Below are positions 53,845 through 64,000 of a stretch of 64,000 bases of DNA, in pieces; the stretch's first letter is position 1; each line of letters begins with the position of its first letter. The notes under the pieces are model-generated. The model was given only the letters and a program-made list of their open reading frames with translations, was not told where the DNA came from and searched no databases. Source of the DNA: Enoplolaimus lenunculus. Taxonomy: Eukaryota > Nematoda > Enoplea > Enoplida > Thoracostomopsidae. The position numbers and the translations under genes were made by a program. The stretch covers positions 1 through 64,000 of the forward strand of contig JASANG010000532.1 of NCBI GenBank assembly GCA_030248215.1. Direction: 5' to 3'.

Positions 53845-56800
53845 GTAAGTGTACTGTGTCCGTTTTTACTTAATCCTGCCAATTGTATATAAATGGTTTA
53901 AAGTGCAGGGGTAATTAACTTGGTGGGAGGGGGGTATGGGAGCATATATACCTAACTGATACATAACTGATGATTGATTGTCGACAACTTTATATGCACT
54001 CAAATCATGACATATACACATACTCCACGGGTACCCACCCCACGTATTATTTAGGGATCAAGTTGTGTAATGTGGTGGTTGAATGAAATACTTAACACTG
54101 AAGCACACTACTTGACTGCAAACTTTGACCAATAATGTACGTATTTAAAAAGTTTCATTGATCTATAAGCAAGCGAAACCGCTTCATCTTCAATCAGTTG
54201 CGACATTTTGTATATTATTGCTGCCACTGTATGCACTAAGATATGTGTGGTCAGTCAGTCAAATCTCTTTTGCAACATTACACTTGTCAGAGTTGCTGAA
54301 TGACATGTTGCTTGCACTTGCTTCACAGTGCTTTGTCCAGAGCAATTTTTCTTAATGCTTGCTGTGACAATATACGATGGTTAGTAAGCATTTTGTAATA
54401 TTTTCTAGTCTTATTGAGTAGATTGCTAAGTGCGCTTATAGTATATCGATGCGCTCTGTGTGGAGCCGGTCGTTCTGTAACTACTTGCTGGCCGAGCAGT
54501 TTGTTTCAAACCTTTGCTTCAAATTTGTGCATAATTTTAATTTACGTAAAGTTCTTTAATATGTTTTTCTGGTGGCTGATATCGAACTGTAGCACGCACT
54601 TATGGCTGATTTCGATAGTTCAATGGGCATTGACGCACCAAGCTCAATAGCAATCGTTGCTTTTGTTGCACTGAACAGTTTTTTTTGTATAATACTATAA
54701 TGTATGCTCTGTCAAAACATTAATAGGAAAATTGTGTAATTCGCAAATCACGAAGCATGGCTTTGCAGCTGTTCTGTTATTTTTATGCATTTTTGAACGC
54801 TAAGCAAAATGGGGTTTCTTCAAGTGAACGAGATTGTATAAATCTTCACATGCCAGTTTGAATATGAGGGTGTTCTTAACAGTTTGAATCAAGGGTGCTG
54901 TTGAATTTATTTATTTATAGTACGCATTTCGCAAATTATTGCGAATTGATTACGTAACAATCTCACACGCTTTGCTTTGGCTTTATTTAGGCTTAATTTA
55001 GCAAAAGTGTTCTGAACTTCAAAAACACTGGCTTCGAAATGTGATGGAAAGCTGCAAATTACATTTATGTATTTGAATACTAAAATACGCGGATTGTCCA
55101 TCCGTTTTTGGATGCTGAATCAGTAGGTACTTAGTAGTTTCTGGTGTCTATTCGGTTATCAACCCAGGCGACTTCCCTAAAACGACACAGCTTCCGGAGT
55201 CGACTCCGCTTCACAAGTCGCTTCGAATACTGGATAATTTGATTGACGAAAATTTTATGAGTCCCAACGGAGAGGAACCTTGGACCTTAAAAATCAGATT
55301 TCAATAATTCAAACTTTGGCGTGGAACGATCAGGGGAAGTCATTAGAACTTTACACATGCGCAAATTTTCAACATCCAGCTAATTTTGGACAAACTACGA
55401 CTGGAAGATAATTTTAAAGGACACAATTTTTGTTTAAAATTATTTTCGATTTTCTGTGTACGTTTCTTTAGGACAGTAATGTGAAGTGAATAAATGTGCA
55501 GTTGAAAAGAATGCAATGTTTCGCTTCGTTGTGCTGTCAGATCTGTCTATATACCTGTGGGTCACTTACTTTTGTGGGTCGTTAAAGTCGTTGTTACCCT
55601 TGGTTTTGGTAACAACGTCATATGTCTTTGTTTGTATTCTGTCGCTGTTGTCTCGAGTTGGTAACGAACCAGTTTCCGGTTATGTTGTTGTGACTCAGAT
55701 GGTTCAAGCGACAGGTCCGTAGCCAGTTCATGATGCTTAGGGGGGCAAAAATTTCTTAGAAGGGGCTTACAAGGATTTTCGATGGGTTACAAGCGTGGTT
55801 GAAAATTTTGTTATACTCAATTTTTAGGGAGACTGAGCACCCTGCCCCTTTGGCGACGAGCCTGTCAAGCAATAATAAAATGCCGTGATTTCGTAGAACT
55901 TTGCACCACCGTTTGTTTGGAAGCAGTTGTGTGTGAAATTTGTCCAGTTGTGCGGAGAACTACGAAAGCGTTTATTGACGCCGCAATTCAACTGAAATTA
56001 CTGCGCAGCACTTAGAGGTCTGATTGATTTAACACATTCACGATAAATTGCATACGCTGCTTAAAAACGCAATTTACGATATATACCGTATTAGGAAACG
56101 GTATATATCAGGGTTTCCATAGAATTCTTATTCCGGCCGGAATTCCTGCAAAAACTCGATTCCTGCGTCAGCATTACAGAACGCAGGAGTCGGAATTTTT
56201 GCCAAATCATTTGAACATTAAAATTTTGTAGTTGCTAAATTATTATATAGTTCAAATTCAAAAAGGATGCTGCTCATTTCATTCAGTTTGGTCAAGAGTG
56301 GATGATCACTCTTTATAAGAAGAGTGTGCAACTGGGTACATTCTGTGTATTAAAGAATGTACCCGGCACGCGTTGCGTTTTTGGCCTACCCCCCTTGTTT
56401 AGGGGGGTCTGTATGCAGTTTTATATCGTAGTAATGCTGGGAAAAAATTGTAACCCCCTTGTTTAAGGGGGAGGGTAGGTGTACTGAAGCATACTTTATT
56501 GTTAATCCCATATTTTTATATTTTCGGCAGTTTTTGAGTTTTCAAACGCTCAAGTTTGTTGTGAAAACACTTCTAAAAAGCATGTTTTGCAAGAAGATCG
56601 TATGTATCATCGTTAAAATCATTTCAAGTTTGTTTGAATTACCGGAACCTAGTGTCGCGCTCCAGTGTACTGCAGGATATCGGGATTCGGCTAATATCCG
56701 GCAAAAAACTGAAATCTGTATCCGGTATACGGTATAAACCGGTTGGCTTCCAATAGAAAGTACATTTCACAGGAAGTAAGAACAGAAACAGGAATTAATT

Positions 56801-58740
56801 TTTTATAGAAACAGGAACCGGAAGAGGACTTTTTGCGTTTTCATTTGCTACATAGTTTCATTTCCAAGTTGTACAAAACATGCGTCGAATAGTTCAAAAT
56901 TTGAGGAACGTGCAGCAGGTATGGGGGTGGGATCCTCCGTTAAAAACCAAGGTTCAATGTCCTATCCCTGACGTGCGGACGCAATACAAGTTGTTACAAG
57001 AAGCAGAGCTTGGGCAAAATTTTCGACACGTAAATTTAACGCTTTATACCGGAACCAGGTTTTCATGGTGGATGTGGTGCGTGTACCTTAGTCTATGAGA
57101 CTTGTGAACTTCATGGGCAGATCAATAAAACAGTTTGGTACCGAACCCACGATTTGACCGATTCCGAGTCTGAATCGGAACCCAATACGACGTTGACGAA
57201 TTCGATCATTGACTTTGATAACTGCATTCATTTACTTTATATTGCATCAAATTATAACTGCAGCCGTTCGACATGCCGAATTAGCAAACCTAATCTTATG
57301 CACGCAATAGAAATATTGAACGCGGAATTCATAGAAACATGGATTGAGGTTCGAGCCGCACGCACTAAAAGTTTTCGAAAGAATTTGGTCTCTTCCAGTT
57401 TAATTTCGGAAACACAAACGTTTGCATCAGAATCTTGTTGGATTCTGCTTTTTCAAATCTGATTCTTGAATCTTCAATTTTTGCCGAATCTAACCTTTAG
57501 TTATACCACTCTAAAATGCACGTTACGTATATTGTATGTAGCATATAATGCCTTCCGTAGGTGATTACTCTAAATTGTTTATCGTTTTATCTATGTAATC
57601 CCATGATTGCTTGCTGCCAGCAGGCAGTAGTTATTAATGAAGTTATGCTGCGTCATATGTTTGCTTTAAATGTGCATTTAAAGAGCCGGTTTGAATAATG
57701 GTTTATTATTTATTATATGTCTCGATTCCAAAAAGTTACACAAGAGACTTAACAGTTAACATACGATTAATTTTCGCTTTATATTGGAGTGGTTATGATC
57801 AATTTTGGTTGAATTTGAGCATAGTTGTACTTTGATTTATTCAGTGCGCGTCTTGCTCGTAAGGATGGGCGGGTGGTGGGGGCATGGGCCTTCCCAGTGC
57901 TGTGTGCTCTGGGGGTCACAATGAGACTAACAGGGGCGCCGAAAATCACTTGCAAGTTACAGTAACGACATTTATTAGCGTCAGCAGTTCTGCTTGTTTC
58001 TTTGGTATTGAGACTAAACGTAAGTTCAGCTAGTTTTTGTCTCGTTTCAATCACGTAGTCTGATTCGCCTTGCTATCGCGGGTGGAGAATTCAGCAATAT
58101 GTCTGGAATTTAATTGAAAGTTTTATGAAAATTTCTATTTACAAATAAATTTTCGCACATTATTGTCAAATTTTACAAAGTATGAATCTTTAATGTTTCC
58201 CATTAGTAGTAGAGTGCGCTGCTATTTGTTTACTTTGTGTTTTTCAATGTTAAACAACATTGCCATATTGAAAAGTGCCGGCAAATTTGTCGTCTAGTTA
58301 TAGTTCAGTAGCTCGAGTAAAACTGAATCTTTGAATTTCACTTTGTTATGTGCCATATTAATTACCAGTCGTAGTAAGACTACACGTATTGAGCAACGCT
58401 CGGACGCACTTCTAACATGCCCAAGTGCAATAATGGAAATAGGTAGTTAATATGCTAGTTAACGAGCATCCTACTAATTTGTAAACTTGGATTGTTTTAA
58501 CTGACATAAAAATACAATGCCCTCAAATTTTGTGATTGGCATAGGTAATATGCTAATTAGCCTGTAGCTAACTAATCTTTAATACTTCCAGTTTCTGAAC
58601 GCTATATTTAAATTTCTCATGCCGAAGCCCTTTGTCTTAAAGCCACGGCGCGTTATGGTCAAAGAATAAGAGAATAAATCAAAGCTGGTTGCAAACTGCT
58701 TATATTAATACTTTGTGACGGATATCCTACAAAAATTGTA
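53845..58740. other. Intron or intergenic, no supported exon
   Basis: AT-rich with short hydrophobic plus-strand frames (54158, 54414, 55486) lacking convincing splice pairs. Contains a GGGGG/CCCCC fragment at 55735-55870 resembling an old transposon (CCGTAGCCAGTTCATGATGC ... TTGGCGACGAGCCTG). Another fragment lies at 56640-56860. Confidence 0.4.
56628..56745. repeat. Inverted-repeat partner A (pairs with 59095-59211)
   Basis: Reverse complement of the right part of the element at 58750-59211. Landmarks are CAAGTTTGTTTGAATTACCGG, GTGTCGCGCTC and CGGGATTCGGCTAATATCCG. About 120 bp with roughly a dozen differences, 2.4 kb from its partner. Confidence 0.6.
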
Positions 58741-58749
58741 TATTAGCTT

Positions 58750-59211
58750 CAGGGTGCGATCGGATTTGAATTTGCCAAAACCGGATCCGGATATTGAATT
58801 TTTATCGAAACAGGAACCGGATACCAAATAATTTATGTGTTAAAATAAATTGTTTTTTTCGCTAAATTTTTAACGTGGTCAAGGTTTTCGTCTGTTATAA
58901 AGTTCATAGTTGCTGGTGATACACGGAAATATTTGATGCAAAAATACGTTTAACTCTCGCTCATGCATCGAATCAAAAATTGAACTTCGTGACTTGACCA
59001 GAAATGTAATCGTAGCAAAATGATAAAAACGCTCTCGTCTTGTAAAATGCTGTTTTATGATATTCGGCACCACAACCGTAAATATTCGGTATTCGGGGTA
59101 GGTTTATACCGGATACGGATATCAGTTTTTGTCGGATATTTAGCCGAATCCCGATATCCGGTTGTAAACTAGAGCGCGACACTTGGTTCAGGTAATTCAA
59201 ACAAACTTGAG
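58750..59211. mobile_element. hAT-type element, CAGGGTGCRACCGG family, variant right end
   Basis: Starts CAGGGTGCGATCGG. The 8-mer ATTAGCTT occurs just before it (58742-58749) and at 59212-59219, exactly where similarity to the inverted copy at 56.6 kb stops. The right end (CAAACAAACTTGAG) lacks the usual CACCCTG, so the element may be composite or its end replaced. Confidence 0.5.
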
Positions 59212-60463
59212 ATTAGCTTCTGTTTCGGCATTTAAGGACGCGGGATCGCCAATTTTTAACATTTTGTGGAAAAGTACTCCTAATATTTTGAACATTATGT
59301 ATTTGAAAAATTATATATCTTTCAAAAGGAATATTCTTGCAACTAGTTCAGCTTTAACAATTATGTATGTAAAATTTGGTGATAAGATCGCTAACAAAAT
59401 CTCTTAAGCCACGTTTTGTTTTGTTTTACATTAAGTAAAAGAGTAATTTGGCGATGAAAATTATTTTATACTCCGGTTCCAGCTCCTGCCCCGGCAAAGG
59501 TTTCAGTTTCTGTTCCTGCTCCAGAAAAATTTTGTTTCTTTTGGAACCCTGCGAGATTGGTAGCAGTATAATATTTGTGTTGCGTAAAACTACTGCATCA
59601 GTACGTTTTCAGTGCGTTTTTCAAATTGTTTGTTTTTTTGTTCTTGATCAACCAAGACTAATACCGCATATACGTTTGTTTTCCTGCTGCTTGCATAGTT
59701 TCTATTCAGTCGAACGTATACGGGCGCTGTATAAACTCGTAAATGATTGGATTTTATCTTTATTAGGGTAATTTGAAATTTTTCTATGGCGAAAAATGTT
59801 TTTCACCAGTAACCCCCTGTTGTTTGTTAGTGATGATTGTTTGAAGAAATATGGAAAAATGGGTTTTCGTATTTCCTTTTTATGCTTGCAATATGTAATT
59901 GCTTTTGTTTTGTCGTTATATATACGTTTACTTTTTGTTTTCATCCAATTGTTGTTGAAGGTATTTTGAAAAATTATGTATATTTGCATTGCATATTTTG
60001 AGCGTACCTTGATTTTCACAATTTTTGATTTTTGATATATTTCTGCTGTTGGTTTATTAGTGCAGTAACGCTACATTTAGGAAACTATATACGATTTAAA
60101 TAATAGTTTGGAAAGGAAGTCTGTGACTGATTAAAAAAATTTATGACAATTGGAGCAATATATACAAGTGAAAAATTTCGCTAGCGCACCGAGTGTGAAG
60201 CCAAACACAGCTACAATGCTAAATCTTGCGAAATTTTGGATTTTGTGTCAGTCCGGTGGGAATTCGAATTCTGTTTAATGACCCATTACCTCAGTGTAGA
60301 TGTTTCGAGTTTAAACTTGTGGTCCGTCGATTATGTTCTTACGAAATGCCTCATTTCGTTTGCAGCTACGTATTGAACTTATACCTGTTTTTTAGATTTG
60401 TAACGCAATAGTTTAGTACGTCGTTGTCATTCAACTAGGAATTGTAAGTAGAGGGGGTAAGAA

Positions 60464-60793
60464 CCTGGGTGCGACAGGATATTTATATACCGCATCCGGA
60501 TGGTTAATTTTTTACCGGAACCGGATATTAACCGTATACAGTATGTAAACTTGTTCACTGGTTGAAGCATATATTTGAATCGCGCTATTTTGTTTCGTGA
60601 AGTAGAATTAATTGTTTTGCAATGACAACAAGATGTTACAGACGCTCAATTATAAAAAGCAATATTTTTGAAATGCGGGATTACCACCGAAGATATCCGA
60701 CATCCGTTAGGTTTATACCGGATACCGAAACTGACTACGGATGTCAGTTTTTGCCAGTTATTGTACTGAGTGGGGATATCCGGTCGCACACTT
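60464..60793. mobile_element. hAT MITE, CAGGGTGCRACCGG family, 330 bp
   Basis: Ends CTGGGTGCGACAGGATAT / ATATCCGGTCGCACACTT with flanks GTAAGAAC and GCAAGAAC (7 of 8). Confidence 0.7.
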
Positions 60794-60801
60794 GCAAGAA
60801 C

Positions 60802-62481
60802 ATTTTTAAGGTGGTATGGGTTTTCCTCACAAAATGCTTTTTAATGATGTACATACAAATTTTCACGTGAGGAAAGGCGCCGGTGTCCATAATCGTAGCG
60901 CCTTATATTGGCCCCTTCGTAGTTGCGGCCCTAATGCACAACAGTAACAATGGTCGTAAATATGAGTATGCACCGCCTTAATGAAAATTGACAGTTTTCT
61001 AGATGCACGCATAGACTGTAACTGTAAAGAATGAATGGATTACATTGAAAAGATTACATAATGTTTTAAAACGTTCGTTTGTTTACATTATTTAAATTTT
61101 ATTCAGAACGAAACCCTTCTGTTTCGGCTGCATTGTGTTTCATATTGAAGCCATTTTCAGTTAAAAAGTAAGTATAAGTTACAAATTTAGCATTGACAAT
61201 GCTTCCATCTGTCTCAGTTGTGTTGAATGAACGACTATTTTTAGAATTACTTTTTTAATATTTTAAGTTTTGTTCAATAGTTATTGTCCAACATCGAAAA
61301 ACATTTGCTAAATAAATCAGGCAACTGGTGCATTCCCCCATAACTGTTTAAACTCTCGCCTTAGTGTGATGATTGCATCTGTGGTAATTTAACATCTTGA
61401 TGGATGCATCGCTTCTGCATGCGATTTTTTTAAAATAAATGTCACCTTGTACAAAAACCCAGAATCGAAAATGTAATTTGTGATACTTTCCGACGGCAAA
61501 CTCATGGTAAGGGTAACTCATCTATTGCTTGCTATCTCTACCATCAGTTTTGTCTTCTGATGTACGAGAATTTTGCCAGAAATTTTTTGGAATATATATG
61601 CTAACTGAACAAAAAATGCGTAAATCAGAACGTTAATGTCCAGAATACTTACGTATCTATAAGCATTTTTTTTTACTGCACCGCGAACCACCTAGATTTT
61701 TTGCAATCGGGTGTCACGTTATTATAATTCTTCCACCAGTAACATTCTGCTCTCCACGGAAGATGAAACTATTTAACTTTCCCCCGCTCATGGAATCGTC
61801 TTCGCCCTAACGACGTCTAAGTTAATTTGTTTAATTTTCTCCCGCTGACAATAGCGTTCGTTCCCCCGTTTAAGTTTTCGCCGACACCGTTCATGGTAAA
61901 ATTTTTTCCTTTGGTGAATTCCCCCTTCGACATGACATCGTCTCAATCAGTTGTTTTCGAAGTAGAATTTTCAGAATTTTGAACCTATTTTACAGCAATT
62001 GACATTTTAAGCGTTGTACAATTGTCAGAATTCCAAAAACTATTTTACAGCAATTTTCATGTTAAGCGCTGACTACATCTTCGTTGTGGTTGCGTTCCGA
62101 TAATTCAAGTAATTGTTTTTTCATCGAAACCACCGCACCCGTCTAGTGTCGCAGATCGAATTTTTAGATAGTTACCGTCATCTTCCGAGATCCTACTGTC
62201 GAATACACAAAAATGTAGTGGAAAGAAATGACGCGGTTACAATAATGTAGCTCTCAGCGGTTGAATTACTTGAAAAGTATAAACGAAAGGCTGGGGAAGG
62301 ATTAATCTGGTGTAATTCAACCGTGGAAAATTATAAGAATAATGAAACCGGTTTGTGGGAAAAATTCATCTGGTTTAATTTTTTCGGGGAAGAATAAAAC
62401 CATGACACCAGTCCTCTTCACTAATATTTATATATGACAGTGTTTGTGAGCATGAAAATTGCCGCGCTTGTACGTATGCGT
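60802..62481. other. Intron or intergenic, no supported exon
   Basis: Non-coding. A ~70-bp direct repeat (TATTTTACAGCAATT...TTAAGCG) occurs twice at about 61985-62070. Confidence 0.4.
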
Positions 62482-62872
62482 CAGGATGCAACCGGAATTC
62501 CGGTTCCGGCATTTTTTCACCTTCCGGTTGCGGTTCCGGTAAATTTTTACCGGAATTAAAAATTCCAGTATTAAATATTGGTCGATGGAATTCAAGATAT
62601 TTTACTAAAAAATGGCGTAAAAATTAAATAGATTTCATTAGTATAGTATGTAAACCTTGACAATTGCCGAAAATAAACCGTCGAAGTTGAATTTCGCTTC
62701 TGTGGATTATGAAAATGTAAAATACTGCAGATAAAATGAATACATATCTCCAACTAGGGTTATTTCACCATTAATATTGAAAAAGAGGAAAATTAAAGTG
62801 AATTTTTCGGTGGCATGTATTTTTCATTTTTCGGATTCGTTTCCGGTAAATTGTAATTCCAATTGCACCCTG
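62482..62872. mobile_element. hAT MITE, CAGGGTGCRACCGG family, 391 bp
   Basis: Starts CAGGATGCAACCGGAATTCC, ends AATTGCACCCTG; flanks GTATGCGT and GTATGCTT (7 of 8). Clearly the same subfamily as 35764-36153, sharing GCATTTTTTCACCTTCCGGT and the same length. Confidence 0.8.
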
Positions 62873-63187
62873 GTATGCTTGTATCTGATTTAGGGTGCTT
62901 ACATAAACGTGGTTCCAAAATGAAAGTGTAATATTTTTAATATATAGTTGTGTAGTAGATATTTTTCAGTTTCGCTCTATATATTTTGTATTCGATTTGG
63001 TTCTGGTAAATATCCATTACTTGTTTACATTTGTTGTAGACTCCCTATTATGTTTAAAATTTTAAAACCATTTGAAGACTGATCTGTACAATTTCGTGTT
63101 CTAGCAACACTTACCGCCATCAGATGAATTTTGAAATTTTTAGTAGTTAAAGATAAAATAATAAACGATAATTGCTTTTTGTTTCAG

Positions 63188-63257
63188 GAAATATTACGTC
63201 AGCTGATCGTGATGCCTCTGCCAGATTTATTGACAGTCGCCCGTCATCCAAACCCTG
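63188..63257 (+). CDS. Internal exon of an unidentified gene
   Basis: Acceptor TTTTTGTTTCAG, donor GTGAGT. Encodes EILRQLIVMPLPDLLTVARH then PNP, starting at phase 0 and leaving one base (G). Joined to the exon at 53739 it would read AFYWEILRQL. The peptide looks conserved (MPLPDLL) but I cannot place the family. Confidence 0.5.
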
Positions 63258-64000
63258 GTGAGTTCTTGTTACAGTATTTTAAGTGGTGCTGGTTGGTATT
63301 CCACGTGGTGCTGGTTGGTGTGCCGTTGTCACAGAGTTGCGTTTTGAAAAGATAAGTTTAACGTTGTTAAGAATTTGTAGGACATCGCTGCTGCGTAACA
63401 AAATTGATGACAGTCGCTAATAAAAAGGTGGTATGGTGTACGTGGTTGATATTCGGATTAGTAGGTTACTTGTTGAACTTGGCTTAAAGTGTGTTTCTTC
63501 TCCAGAGATTATCATGGGCATAATCTGGTATGTTAACGACGATGCAACTATACTGCTCAGCGTTCCTGGAATCCGCCACGTCTCCATTTTCCGTTTTATT
63601 TTGGCCAAAAAATTGATGTCCATATCTAGCGGCGGTATTCGGTATAAATGTACCGGGAACTTGATATTGATAATTGTGGTCAAATATATCAAACATGTCG
63701 CTGCGACAAATTTTATGACAAGTTAAGAAGCTAAAATTTTTAAGGCATAGTGTAAAAAACACATGCACATGGAAATATTTAAATGTATTTTCCACTCGAC
63801 TCTGCTTGCATGCTCTAAGAAGTAACCAGTTTACTTTCAACTGTATGAAAAATATAATGTTTGTTTCGCTGATATATTTTGTTAAAGGACGTCTTTTTTC
63901 GTAACAAAATCTATTCGTTTCCTTACCCCAATGTATGCGTGCATTTTCTCGGACAGCAACACTGCGTATTAACCTCTGACTATTCGTGTACACAGGGGCG
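63258..64000. other. 3' end of the window, no further exon seen
   Basis: Opposing open frames at 63417-63993 overlap a stretch with GGTATTCGGTATAAATGTACC, similar to hAT-MITE interiors, and are not taken as genes. The gene containing the 63188 exon runs beyond the window. Confidence 0.4.

Noticed and set aside
63417-63993. Overlapping open frames of 91-169 codons on both strands
   Set aside because: Low-complexity AT-rich translation overlapping a MITE-like patch, with no splice or family support.
1-64000. CRISPR arrays, bacterial operons, riboswitches, rRNA
   Set aside because: No such structure seen; intron-bearing genes, LINEs and hAT/pogo elements show nuclear animal DNA.

Overview
The window looks like AT-rich, gene-poor, transposon-rich nuclear DNA of an invertebrate animal. 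The reasons are GT-AG introns of 74 bp to about 5 kb, an animal-type IgGFc-binding cell-surface domain, an SRRM2-type spliceosomal SR protein, an L1/Tx1-like LINE and dozens of small DNA transposons. I cannot name the species. I saw no retrovirus, LTR element or Polinton.

Layout. 2.4-2.7 kb (+): a 50-codon ORF with a PABP-binding PAM2 motif and a poly(A) signal. 3.3-17.3 kb (+): nine phase-consistent exons of a type I membrane protein with an IgGFc-binding domain, a glycosylated helical stem, one membrane helix and a basic tail. Its N-terminus was not found and it has one in-frame TAA. Its 5.2-kb third intron holds a 33-bp minisatellite, a large inverted repeat and GCCTAA arrays; its last intron holds a 1.35-kb inverted-repeat element split by a hAT element. 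17.8-21.3 kb: a ~165-bp satellite interrupted by a deleted pogo/Tigger transposon with TA target duplications. 22.0-27.4 kb (-): a decayed LINE with APE and RT domains whose first ORF carries a CCHC knuckle and a NADAR domain. 28.9-38.1 kb (-): a complete nine-exon SRRM2/Cwc21-like gene of 555 codons, whose internal exons 3-8 are all multiples of three, plus an alternative last exon. 38.6-51 kb: a mosaic of hAT-type MITEs (many with 8-bp target duplications), tRNA-derived inserts and satellite fragments. 52-64 kb: one open frame and two unassigned exons (+) in otherwise repeat-bearing DNA.

The two main host genes do not obviously work together: one is an extracellular receptor-like protein and the other a nuclear splicing factor. 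The most unusual item is the LINE with a NADAR (ADP-ribose-processing) domain in ORF1. The hAT family with ends CAGGGTGCRACCGG is the dominant force shaping the right half. Several nested insertions let the order of events be read directly from target duplications.
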